Positions 1 to 7,044 of a stretch of 64,000 nucleotides of DNA are shown piece after piece. The translations under genes were made by a program, and so were the position numbers. Numbering within the stretch: the first letter of the stretch is position 1; the number at the start of each line of letters is the position of its first letter. The stretch comes from an uncultured Modestobacter sp. (lineage in GTDB: Bacteria > Actinomycetota > Actinomycetes > Mycobacteriales > Geodermatophilaceae): contig NZ_CANKUD010000006.1 in assembly GCF_947486615.1 (NCBI RefSeq), positions 186,001-250,000 on the forward strand, read 5' to 3'. The notes under the pieces are model-generated. The model searched no databases. It saw only the letters and a program-made list of their open reading frames with translations, and had not been told where the DNA came from.

Positions 1-1173
1 GACGAGGTGCTGCCCGACGAGTTCGGGGTGCCGGCCTACGGCACCAACACCCTCGCCGACGTGCTCCCCAGCGTCGCCGCCGCGCTCGGCGTCCCGGTGC
101 ACCGCGGCGACCTGCCGGCCGACCCACTCGACCTGACCCCGGCGCTCGGCGGTGCCCGCCGGGTCGCCGTCCTGCTGGTGGACGGGCTGGGCGCCGACCT
201 GGTGGCCGCGCACCCGCACGAGGCGCCGGTGCTGAACGCGCTGGGCACCCCGGCCGGCGTGCTGTCCGCGCCGTGCCCCAGCACCACCCCGGTCAGCCTC
301 ACCACCCTGGGCACCGGCCTGCCTCCGGGCAGCCATGGCGTGCTGGGCTTCGTCACCGCGGTGCCGGGGGAGGGCCGCACCCTCAACCACGTGCAGTGGG
401 GCGACGACCCCGATCCCCGCCAGTGGCAGGCGCAGCGGACCGTGTTCGAGCAGGCCACCGCCGACGGGGTCGCCTGCACCGCGGTGGGCCCGCACACCTA
501 CCGTGGCTCGGGCCTGACCCGCGCCGCCTACCGGGGCGCCGACTACGCCGACGCCTACACCGCCGGTGACCTGGTCGCCGGCATGCACGCCGCCCTCCGC
601 GCCGGCGACCGCAGCCTGGTCTACGGCTACACCGCCGACCTCGACCTCATCGGGCACGTCCGCGGCGTCGACTCGCCCAGTTGGCGCGCTCAGCTGGGCA
701 TCGTCGACCGGCTGGTCGAGCAGCTCGCCGCCGGCCTGCCCGAGGACGCCGTCCTGCTGGTCACCGCCGACCACGGCATGGTCGACGTGCCTGAGCACAC
801 CCGGCTGGACGTCGACGAGGAGCCGGGGCTGCTCGACGGTGTCGCGCTGCTGGCCGGGGAACCGCGGGCCCGCTACGTGCACGCCGAGCCGGGCGCGGCC
901 GCCGACGTGCTCGCCGCCTGGCGCGCGGTGATCGGCCACCGCGGCTGGGTGGTCGGCCGGGACGAGGCGATCGCCAGCGGCGTCTTCGGCGACGTCGACG
1001 CGACACTCGCCGCCCGGATCGGTGACGTCGTCGCCCTCGCCCGCGGCACCTGGGCGTTCACCGCCAGCGCGCAGGAGGCCTACGGGTCGGTGCTGGCCGC
1101 CTACCACGGGTCGCTCACCCCGGTGGAACTGGCGATCCCGCTGCTCGCCGCCCGCGGCCGCGCCCTGCGCTGA
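1..1173 (+). CDS. Alkaline phosphatase family / nucleotide pyrophosphatase protein (5' end probably outside window)
   Basis: This is a metal-dependent phosphodiesterase or phosphatase of the type I phosphodiesterase/nucleotide pyrophosphatase family. The fold is recognised from three blocks: VLLVDGLGADL near residue 57 (first metal Asp), PSTTPVSLTTLGTG near residue 96 (the usual Thr nucleophile region), and LLVTADHGMVD near residue 252 (second-metal Asp/His). A further metal-ligand block DLDLIGH lies near 215. There is no signal peptide or membrane segment, so it is probably cytoplasmic. The frame is open to the window edge. A GTG at position 7 is possible, but no ribosome site is visible and the true start may lie upstream. 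It ends 3 nt before the converging sucrase/ferredoxin-like gene, with no terminator between them. The substrate is unknown. Confidence 0.85.
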   Translation, partial: DEVLPDEFGVPAYGTNTLADVLPSVAAALGVPVHRGDLPADPLDLTPALGGARRVAVLLVDGLGADLVAAHPHEAPVLNALGTPAGVLSAPCPSTTPVSLTTLGTGLPPGSHGVLGFVTAVPGEGRTLNHVQWGDDPDPRQWQAQRTVFEQATADGVACTAVGPHTYRGSGLTRAAYRGADYADAYTAGDLVAGMHAALRAGDRSLVYGYTADLDLIGHVRGVDSPSWRAQLGIVDRLVEQLAAGLPEDAVLLVTADHGMVDVPEHTRLDVDEEPGLLDGVALLAGEPRARYVHAEPGAAADVLAAWRAVIGHRGWVVGRDEAIASGVFGDVDATLAARIGDVVALARGTWAFTASAQEAYGSVLAAYHGSLTPVELAIPLLAARGRALR

Positions 1174-1176
1174 GGA

Positions 1177-2181
1177 TCAGGCGGGGACGCGCAGCGACAG
1201 CGGGTGCCAGGTGCGCCACCGGCCGGGCCGGACCGCCGCGCAGGTCAGCCGGTGCGCCTCGCCCGACAGCCGGCTCTCCACGGTGACCAGCACGTCGCCG
1301 GCCGGGCCGGCCAGCGTCACCTCGAACCGCTCGGCGCCCCCCTCCGGCGACTCGAGCGTCCGCACCCGCCGGGTGGCGAGGTCGTCGACGCCCAGCAGCC
1401 CGAGCTCCGAGCGGGCGTGCTGCTGCGCGGCCTGCGCGGCCGGCGCGACCCCGGCGCGGCCGCGCAACCACGGCAGCGCGACCTGGCCGGCCGCGTGTGC
1501 GGCGAGCAGCGCGGCGCCGTCCTCGGGCACCTGGCCGTAGACGAAGCCCCAGGGCAGGACGACGACGTTGGCGGCGAACCGGTCACCGCCCAGGTGGCTG
1601 GTCTCCCAGACGTCGGCCGGGACGCCGCCGGTGGGCAGCGCCCGGGCCAGCGGCCGGCCCCGCACCGCGCAGCAGACGTCGTGCGCCCCGTGGGTGCAGA
1701 CCAGGTAGGTGGGCACCTGCGTCGGCTCGCCGACCGAGCCGTCCCAGGGCCGCTCGAGCAGCTCGGCGTCGGACTCCCGGGTCGACCACGTGACCGTCTC
1801 CCGGCCCGGTGTGGTGTCGGCGACCGCCCAGCGCCGGCCGGAGTCGGCCAGCCGTTCCCCGGGCCGGCGCACCATCTGGATCCGCACGCCCAGCTCCCGC
1901 GCCCGGGCGGCCAGCCGGGAGGCGACCCGCCGGTCGAACCGGGACTCCAGCAGTGCGTCCCGGCCCCACGGCCCCGGCTGCTCCACCAGCAGCCACCGGC
2001 GGGCCGGCGGTGCGGTCGCGACGGGCGAGTCGCCCCGCAGCAGCGCCTGCACCGAGCACCGGACGTCGTCGAGCCGCCCCGGTGGGCTGGAGCGGGGCGC
2101 GACGACCTCCCCGGCGTCCTGGCAGAACTGGGGGTCGACCTCCGGTGGCTCAGGCCTCGGTGCGGTCGTCACGTGTCCCAT
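1177..2181 (-). CDS. Sucrase/ferredoxin-like family protein
   Basis: This is a sucrase/ferredoxin-like protein, a thioredoxin-fold family related to [2Fe-2S] thioredoxin-like ferredoxins. The family is named for a yeast gene, and its biochemical role is unsettled. The diagnostic segment is VCTHGAHDVCCAVRG followed by HLGGDRFAANVVVLPWG. The Cys/His-rich CTHGAHDVCC stretch is the likely cofactor-binding region. The ATG at 2181 is chosen because GGAG precedes it closely; a longer start at 2196 and a GTG at 2172 are also open. The start lies inside the end of the JmjC gene (about 30 bp overlap), so the two are probably co-expressed. An electron-transfer role for the neighbouring oxygenase is inference. 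Confidence 0.8.
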   Translation of the reverse strand: MGHVTTAPRPEPPEVDPQFCQDAGEVVAPRSSPPGRLDDVRCSVQALLRGDSPVATAPPARRWLLVEQPGPWGRDALLESRFDRRVASRLAARARELGVRIQMVRRPGERLADSGRRWAVADTTPGRETVTWSTRESDAELLERPWDGSVGEPTQVPTYLVCTHGAHDVCCAVRGRPLARALPTGGVPADVWETSHLGGDRFAANVVVLPWGFVYGQVPEDGAALLAAHAAGQVALPWLRGRAGVAPAAQAAQQHARSELGLLGVDDLATRRVRTLESPEGGAERFEVTLAGPAGDVLVTVESRLSGEAHRLTCAAVRPGRWRTWHPLSLRVPA

Positions 2182-3484
2182 CGTGCTCCGCGGCACCGCC
2201 GGCCCGGGCGCCCGGGACGATCGCGATCGACTCGGTCACCAGCCGGCGGGCCAGGGTGAGCTGGTCGGCGGCGTCCAGGCCCGGCAGATCACCCACCTTC
2301 AGCTCACCGGCGGCCAGCAGCGCGGCCAGCGCGGGGTGGGTGCTCGCCGGCAGGTCGTGGGTGCGGCGGCCGGCGACCAGGGCGACCCGCTCGCCGGCCG
2401 GCTCACGCAGCTGCAGGCGCAGCTGCGGCCGCACCCGCAGCACGGTGTCGGCGGTCAACGCCGCGATCGCGGTGGACTGGGCCAGCGGTGAGACCGGGGC
2501 CGGCCGCACCTGAGCCCAGGTGCGGGCCCGCAGCGCGTCGGCGACGGCGACCGGGTCGACCTCGCCGAGCCAGCGCTGCAGGCCCGACAGCACCGCGGCG
2601 ACGTCCTCGGTGGTGGCCGCCGGGTCGGCCAGGTCGACGCCGAGCGGCAGCGAGCCGCGCAGCGCGGGGTCGTCGGCGGCGAGCGTGCGCACCAGGTCCA
2701 GCGCCGACTCCACCGCGCCCCACCGGGTCACCGAGTGCACGCCGACGGTCAGGTGCGCGCTGATCTCACCGAGCGCGACCGCCGAGTGCAGGTAGCCGCG
2801 GGGCAGGTAGAGGGCATCGCCGGGGCGCAGCACGGCGTCGATGACCGGCGGGCGCTGCGCGGCGGCGGCGACCTCGTCGGCCCGGTCGGCCCAGGGGTGG
2901 GTGCGCAGCGGGTCGGGGAGCACCGGCTCGTGGATCGTCCAGTGCTTCTCACCGGCGATCTGCAGCACGAACACGTCATGCACGTCGTAGTGCGGGGAGA
3001 ACCCGCGCGAGGACGGCGGGGTGATGTAGGCGTTGACCTGGGTGGGGTGGCCGAGGTCGGCGGCGAGTTGGTTGGCGAAGTCGATCAGCGGCGGCCACAG
3101 CCGGTGCAGGCCCTGCAGGACGACGGTGCTGCCGTCGGCGAAGAGCCGGAGCACCGCGTCGGAGGAGACCTGGTCGGCGACCTCGGCCCCGGCGCCCTGG
3201 GGGCTGGTGAACCGCTTGGCGTCCACGACGGCGCCGTCCTTGGCGATCCGCAGGAACGGGGTGCGCAGCCCGCGGGTGCTCAGCAGCTCGTCGACGGCGG
3301 CCAGGTCGAGCAGGTCGGTGAAGGTGCCGCCGAGCTCGGCGGCGGTGGAGAGGAGGGGCCGGCGGGCCCAGTGCTCGGTGGCGAACACCTCCGGGTCGAC
3401 CCGGATGCACCGGCGCAACGCGGGACGGGCACCGTCCTCCGAGGTGGAGGACGGTGCCCGGTCCTGCAGATCAGGGTCGAGCAC
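2150..3484 (-). CDS. JmjC-type cupin 2-oxoglutarate/Fe(II) oxygenase (ROXA/MINA-like)
   Basis: A 444-residue cupin of the JmjC ribosomal-oxygenase type. Known relatives are YcfD/RoxA, which hydroxylates arginine, and MINA/NO66, which hydroxylate histidine, all in ribosomal proteins. The expected iron triad is present: His165 and Asp167 in FSPHYDVHDVF, and His233 in LPRGYLHSA. KHW (180-182) resembles the family's co-substrate region. A C-terminal region of about 150 residues fits the winged-helix domain of the family. Translation starts at a GTG only 2 nt after the stop of the repeat-peptide gene, which suggests coupling. The target could be that peptide or a ribosomal protein; the sequence alone cannot decide. 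Confidence 0.85.
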   Translation of the reverse strand: MLDPDLQDRAPSSTSEDGARPALRRCIRVDPEVFATEHWARRPLLSTAAELGGTFTDLLDLAAVDELLSTRGLRTPFLRIAKDGAVVDAKRFTSPQGAGAEVADQVSSDAVLRLFADGSTVVLQGLHRLWPPLIDFANQLAADLGHPTQVNAYITPPSSRGFSPHYDVHDVFVLQIAGEKHWTIHEPVLPDPLRTHPWADRADEVAAAAQRPPVIDAVLRPGDALYLPRGYLHSAVALGEISAHLTVGVHSVTRWGAVESALDLVRTLAADDPALRGSLPLGVDLADPAATTEDVAAVLSGLQRWLGEVDPVAVADALRARTWAQVRPAPVSPLAQSTAIAALTADTVLRVRPQLRLQLREPAGERVALVAGRRTHDLPASTHPALAALLAAGELKVGDLPGLDAADQLTLARRLVTESIAIVPGARAGGAAEHDGTRDDRTEA

Positions 3485-3486
3485 GG

Positions 3487-3786
3487 TCAGGCCGAGCCGT
3501 CCGCGCCGCCGTCGTGCTGCCCGGGCGTGCCGCCGCCGGCACCGGAGTCGGCCGGACCCTCGGCGCCACCGTCGGCACCGCCGTCCGCGCCACCGTCGGC
3601 ACCGCCGTCAGCGCCACCATCGGCACCGCCGTCGTGCTGACCCGGGGTGCCGCCGCCGGCGCCGGAGTCGGCCGGACCCTCGGCGCCACCGTCGGCACCG
3701 CCGTCGTGCTGACCGGGCGTGCCCTCGCCCGCGCCCGAGTCCGCGGGGCCCTCGGTGCTGGTCATGTCGTCGTCGTCGAACGCCAT
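3487..3786 (-). CDS. Gly/Asp/Ala-rich tandem-repeat peptide, candidate substrate of the JmjC oxygenase
   Basis: A 99-residue protein. It has an 11-residue acidic N-terminus (MAFDDDDMTST), then three 24-residue units (residues 12-35, 36-59, 76-99). Each unit begins EGPADSGAG and ends TPGQHDGGADGGA or a one-residue variant. Between units 2 and 3 lies a run of four DGGA tetrapeptides (60-75). There are no Cys, Trp, Tyr, Arg or Lys residues, and each unit has a single His. The start at 3786 is fixed by GGAGG 5 nt upstream. Its stop is 2 nt before the JmjC start. I recognise no family. It may be a ribosomally made, post-translationally hydroxylated peptide or a disordered surface protein. That it is a real gene is supported by the good ribosome site, the tight coupling and the in-frame repeats. 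Confidence 0.75.
   Translation of the reverse strand: MAFDDDDMTSTEGPADSGAGEGTPGQHDGGADGGAEGPADSGAGGGTPGQHDGGADGGADGGADGGADGGADGGAEGPADSGAGGGTPGQHDGGADGSA
3490..3753 (-). repeat. Three 72-bp coding tandem repeats with a 12-bp minisatellite run
   Basis: Within the peptide gene the units occupy 3682-3753, 3610-3681 and 3490-3561. A 48-bp stretch of 12-bp DGGA codon blocks lies at 3562-3609. Units 2 and 3 are nearly identical at the DNA level, whereas unit 1 differs at more third positions. This suggests recent duplication or gene conversion of units 2 and 3. Confidence 0.85.
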
Positions 3787-3923
3787 GGTTCCTCCGATCG
3801 TCGTCATCGTGACCGCCGGACGGCGGCCACCTGGAGCTGTTCTACCGCGAAGATCCATTCCCCACACCTCCGGGGCCCGAGGCGTCCCGGTTGCCCACAA
3901 CCGGTGTGGCAGGGTCGCAGGCG

Positions 3924-4910
3924 ATGAACGCCCCCGGAACTGCTGGTCCCGCCCCCGATGCGGTGGCCAGCACCGCGGCGGCGTTCCGTGCTCTGCTCGA
4001 GGACGGCTGGTCCCCGCCGCTGCCCGGCGCCGGCGCCACGCTCACCCGATGGCGGTCGCTGGCCGCGGTCGCCCGTCGCGACCTCCCGCTCGCCCGGCTG
4101 GCCGAGGGGCACGCCGACGCCGTGTCGGTGCTGGCCGAGCTGGGCGGCCCGGCGGTGCCCGAGGGCGCCCGGCTGGGGGTGTGGGCCGCCGAGCCGCCGG
4201 ACGGCCAGGTCGTCGCCACGTCGACGCCCGAGGGCTGGCGGTTGTCCGGCCGGAAGCGGTGGTGTTCCGGCGCCGGCACGCTGACCGCGGCCCTGGTCAC
4301 CGCGGCCGCCGAGGACGGGCGCCGGCTGTTCCTGGTCGAGCTCGGCCGGCCGGGCGTACGGGTCGACCGCACGACCTGGGTGAACGCCGGCATGGCCGGC
4401 AGCGACACCGCCGACGTCCACCTGCTCGACGTCGCGGGCGTCCCGGTGGGGGGCCCGCGCGGCTACCTGGACCGGCCCGGCTTCTGGCACGGCGGCATCG
4501 GGGTCGCGGCGGTCTGGGCCGGTGGCGCGCAGGGCGTGGCGGCGGCGCTGACCGCGGCCGCCGTCCAGCGCGGGCCCGACCCGCTGCGCGACGCCGCCCT
4601 CGGCGCGGTCGACGCGCTGCTCGCCGGGGTCGACGCGGCACTGCGGGCGGCCGCCGCGGAGGTGGACGCCGACCCGCTCGACCGCACCGGTACGGCGCAG
4701 CTGCGCGCGCAGCGGGTGCGTGCGCTGGTGGCGCGCGCCGGAGCGGAGGTGCTCGACGTCGTCGGGCGTGCCCTCGGCGCGGGCCCGCTGGCCCACGACG
4801 CCGAGCACGCCGCCCGGGTCGCCGACCTCACCGTCTACCTGCGCCAGCACCACGGCGAGCGCGACCTGGCCGCGCTCGGTGCACTGGTGCGGGAGCGGGG
4901 CGGCCGGTGA
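3924..4910 (+). CDS. Acyl-CoA dehydrogenase-like protein (short)
   Basis: A 328-residue protein of the acyl-CoA dehydrogenase superfamily, shorter than the usual 380 or so. The middle resembles the family's beta-domain: GWRLSGRKRWCSGAGTLTAA near 105 and WVNAGMAGSDTADVHL near 155. The C-terminal half is the helical bundle. The N-terminal helical part is abbreviated and I cannot place the catalytic Glu, so it may be a non-canonical FAD protein. The ATG at 3924 has a CAGGGT hexamer 8 nt upstream, which may be a -10 for a near-leaderless mRNA. Its stop overlaps the start of the PIG-L gene, making it the first gene of a four-gene cassette ending at 6995. Confidence 0.75.
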   Translation: MNAPGTAGPAPDAVASTAAAFRALLEDGWSPPLPGAGATLTRWRSLAAVARRDLPLARLAEGHADAVSVLAELGGPAVPEGARLGVWAAEPPDGQVVATSTPEGWRLSGRKRWCSGAGTLTAALVTAAAEDGRRLFLVELGRPGVRVDRTTWVNAGMAGSDTADVHLLDVAGVPVGGPRGYLDRPGFWHGGIGVAAVWAGGAQGVAAALTAAAVQRGPDPLRDAALGAVDALLAGVDAALRAAAAEVDADPLDRTGTAQLRAQRVRALVARAGAEVLDVVGRALGAGPLAHDAEHAARVADLTVYLRQHHGERDLAALGALVRERGGR

Positions 4911-5650
4911 CCGGGGACCGGATCGCCGCACCGGGCACCGCGGAGCAGGTCTGGACGCCGTGGCTGACCGCGCAGGACTGGCCGGCCTGGGTGCCGGACC
5001 CGAGCTGGACCAGGGTGGCCGTCTGCGCCGCCCACCCGGACGACGAGGTGCTCGGCGCCGGGGGAGTGCTGGCGCTGCTGGCCGGCGCGGGGGTGCCGGT
5101 GCACCTGGTCGCGGCCACCGACGGCGAGGGCAGCCACCCGGGCAGCGTGGCGCTGCCGGCGGCCGAGCTCGCCGCCGCCCGGGTGGCGGAGACCGTGGCC
5201 GCGCTGGCCGAGCTGGGCGTGCCGGCCCGGGTGACCCGGCTGCGGCTGCCGGACTCCGGGCTCGCCGGGTGCGAGGGCGAGCTCACCGAGCGGCTGGCCG
5301 CCGCCGTCGCCGGCTGCGACGCGGTGCTGGCCCCGTGGACCGGCGACGCGCACCCCGACCACGAAGCGGTGGGCCGGGCCGCAGTGGCCGCCGGGGCCGC
5401 CGCCGGTGTGCCGGTGTGGCAGTACCCGGTGTGGGCCTGGCACTGGGCCACCCCGGAGGACCCCCGGGTGCCCTGGCACACCGCGCACCGGGTCGACCTG
5501 CCGCCGGCGGTGCGGGCCGCCAAGCGGGCCGCGGTGGCCCGGTTCGTCACTCAGGTCCAGCCGCTGGGTCCGGCCCCGGCCGACCGGGCGGTGCTGCCGG
5601 CCGGGGTACTGGCGCACTTCGACCGTGACCTGGAGGTGCTCTTCCGGTGA
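4907..5650 (+). CDS. PIG-L family N-acetylglucosaminyl deacetylase-like protein
   Basis: A 247-residue LmbE/PIG-L zinc hydrolase, a family that de-N-acetylates sugar amides such as GlcNAc-inositol in mycothiol or bacillithiol synthesis. The signature AAHPDDEVLGAGG is at about 38-50 (zinc His and two Asp). The distal zinc His block DAHPDHEAVGRA is at about 146-157. It starts with a GTG overlapping the upstream stop (GTGA) and overlaps the methyltransferase gene in the same way, so the cassette is one translational unit. It is more likely specific to the cassette's own glycoconjugate than MshB, because the neighbours are a methyltransferase, a glycosyltransferase and an acyl-CoA dehydrogenase. 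Confidence 0.85.
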   Translation: MTGDRIAAPGTAEQVWTPWLTAQDWPAWVPDPSWTRVAVCAAHPDDEVLGAGGVLALLAGAGVPVHLVAATDGEGSHPGSVALPAAELAAARVAETVAALAELGVPARVTRLRLPDSGLAGCEGELTERLAAAVAGCDAVLAPWTGDAHPDHEAVGRAAVAAGAAAGVPVWQYPVWAWHWATPEDPRVPWHTAHRVDLPPAVRAAKRAAVARFVTQVQPLGPAPADRAVLPAGVLAHFDRDLEVLFR

Positions 5651-6261
5651 GCCTGCCGCCGTCCTTCTTCGACGCGATGTACGCCGCGGCCGACGACCCC
5701 TGGTCGATGCGCACCCGCTGGTACGAGGAACGCAAGTACGCCCTGACGACGGCGGTGCTCCCGCGGCGGCGGTACGCCGACGGGCTCGAAGTCGGCTGTT
5801 CGGTCGGCGAGCTCACCGCGCGGCTGGCCGACCGGTGCGACCGGCTGACCGGGTGGGACGCCAGCGCCGCTGTGGTCGAGCGGGCCACCGCGCGGGTCGC
5901 CGGCCGCGGACATGTGCGGATCGAGCAGGCCACCGTGCCGGCCCGGCCGCTGCCGCAGGTCGACCTGCTGGTGCTCTCCGAGGTGCTCTACTACCTCGAC
6001 GCCGCCGATCTGCAGCGGTTGCTCACCCAGGTGGCCGCCGCGGTCCGGCCCGGCGGCACGCTGCTCGCGGTGCACTGGCGGCACCCGGTGGCGGAGTACC
6101 CGCAGACCGGTGACGCGGTGCACCAGGCGTTGCGGGCGGCCCTGCCCTGGCCGCGGGTCGCCGCGCACGAGGAGCCGGACCTGCTGCTCGACTGCTGGGT
6201 GGCGGCCGACGCCGGGGACCTGCGGGCCGCGTCGGTCGCCGCTGCCGAGGACCTGTGGTGA
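5647..6261 (+). CDS. NodS-like class I SAM-dependent methyltransferase
   Basis: A 204-residue Rossmann-fold methyltransferase. DPWSMRTRWYEERKYALT at about 17-34 and LEVGCSVGELTARLAD at about 47-62 (SAM motif I) resemble NodS and related N- or O-methyltransferases. DLLVLSEVLYYLDAADL near 107-123 is the motif IV region. It begins at a GTG overlapping the PIG-L stop and ends by overlapping the glycosyltransferase start. Its position after a deacetylase suggests methylation of a freed amine on a sugar, as NodS does on Nod factor; this is inference. Confidence 0.8.
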   Translation: MSLPPSFFDAMYAAADDPWSMRTRWYEERKYALTTAVLPRRRYADGLEVGCSVGELTARLADRCDRLTGWDASAAVVERATARVAGRGHVRIEQATVPARPLPQVDLLVLSEVLYYLDAADLQRLLTQVAAAVRPGGTLLAVHWRHPVAEYPQTGDAVHQALRAALPWPRVAAHEEPDLLLDCWVAADAGDLRAASVAAAEDLW

Positions 6262-6995
6262 GCGGGGTCGACCTGCTCGGGGTCCTGGTGCCCGCGCGGG
6301 ACGAGGAGCAGTTGCTGCCGGGCTGCCTGGCGGCGCTGGCCACCGCCGCCCAGCTGCCGGGGTTGACCGGCACGGCGGTGCAGCTCGTGGTGGTCGCCGA
6401 CGGCTGCACCGACGGCACGGTGGCGGTCGCCCGCCGGGCCGGCGTCGAGGTGCTCACGGACGGCGGTCCGGCCGGCAACGTGGGCCGGGCCCGGCACCGC
6501 GGCGCGCTGCACCTGCTGTCGGTGGCCGCCCGGGCCGGGGTGGCCGCCGACCGCGTCTGGCTGGCCAGCACCGACGCGGACAGCCGGGTGCCGGCCGACT
6601 GGCTGGGCGTGCACCGGAGCGCGGCGCGGTCGGGCGCCGACGCGTTCGTGGGCACGGTGGAGATCGACGACTGGACGGGGTTCGCCCCCGGGGCCGTGCG
6701 GGCCTTCGACGTGGCCTACGACGCCTGGCGGGCCGGTGGCGCCGGCGCCGTCCACCCGCACGTGCACGGCGCCAACCTGGGCGTGCGGGGCAGCGCCTAC
6801 CTCCGGGCTGGCGGCTTCCCGCGGCTGGTGGTGAGCGAGGACCACGGTCTGGTGGACGCCCTGGTGCGGAGCGGGGCCAGCGTGCTGCGCAGCCCGCTGG
6901 CCCCGGTGGTGACCTCCGCCCGCCGGGCGGCCAGGTCACGAGGTGGTCTCGGCACCGATCTCGACCGCCTGGCGACGCGTTTCGGCGGCGGGTGA
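6258..6995 (+). CDS. Family 2 glycosyltransferase
   Basis: A 245-residue soluble GT-A glycosyltransferase. The N-terminus VLVPARDEEQLLPGCLAAL is the nucleotide-sugar binding start of the GT2 fold. ASTDADSRVPADW near 95-107 carries the D-x-D metal motif. GANLGVRGSAYLRAGGF near 173-189 and SEDHGL form the acceptor and catalytic region. There is no membrane segment, unlike NodC. It is the last gene of the acyl-CoA dehydrogenase/PIG-L/methyltransferase cassette. The GTG at 6258 forms the 4-bp overlap; a GTG one codon earlier is also open. Donor and acceptor are unknown. Confidence 0.85.
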   Translation: MSGVDLLGVLVPARDEEQLLPGCLAALATAAQLPGLTGTAVQLVVVADGCTDGTVAVARRAGVEVLTDGGPAGNVGRARHRGALHLLSVAARAGVAADRVWLASTDADSRVPADWLGVHRSAARSGADAFVGTVEIDDWTGFAPGAVRAFDVAYDAWRAGGAGAVHPHVHGANLGVRGSAYLRAGGFPRLVVSEDHGLVDALVRSGASVLRSPLAPVVTSARRAARSRGGLGTDLDRLATRFGGG

Positions 6996-7000
6996 CCGGC

Positions 7001-7023
7001 TACCCTCTCGAACAGGTGTTCGA
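7001..7023 (+). promoter_or_regulatory. Perfect LexA (SOS) box just downstream of a -10 hexamer, upstream of dinB
   Basis: TCGAACAGGTGTTCGA (7008-7023) is an exact TCGAAC-N4-GTTCGA palindrome, the actinobacterial LexA consensus. TACCCT at 7001-7006 is a plausible -10, so the box would cover the transcription start about 30 nt before the dinB GTG. Confidence 0.85.
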
Positions 7024-7044
7024 CACGAGGGATGGGGGTGTCAG

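Noticed and set aside
3490-3753. Possible CRISPR array
   Set aside because: The repeats are contiguous, in frame and coding, with no unique spacers.
4907-6995. A true Nod-factor (nodBSC) operon
   Set aside because: The deacetylase has PIG-L AHPDDE motifs, not the NodB polysaccharide-deacetylase fold, and the glycosyltransferase lacks NodC membrane helices.
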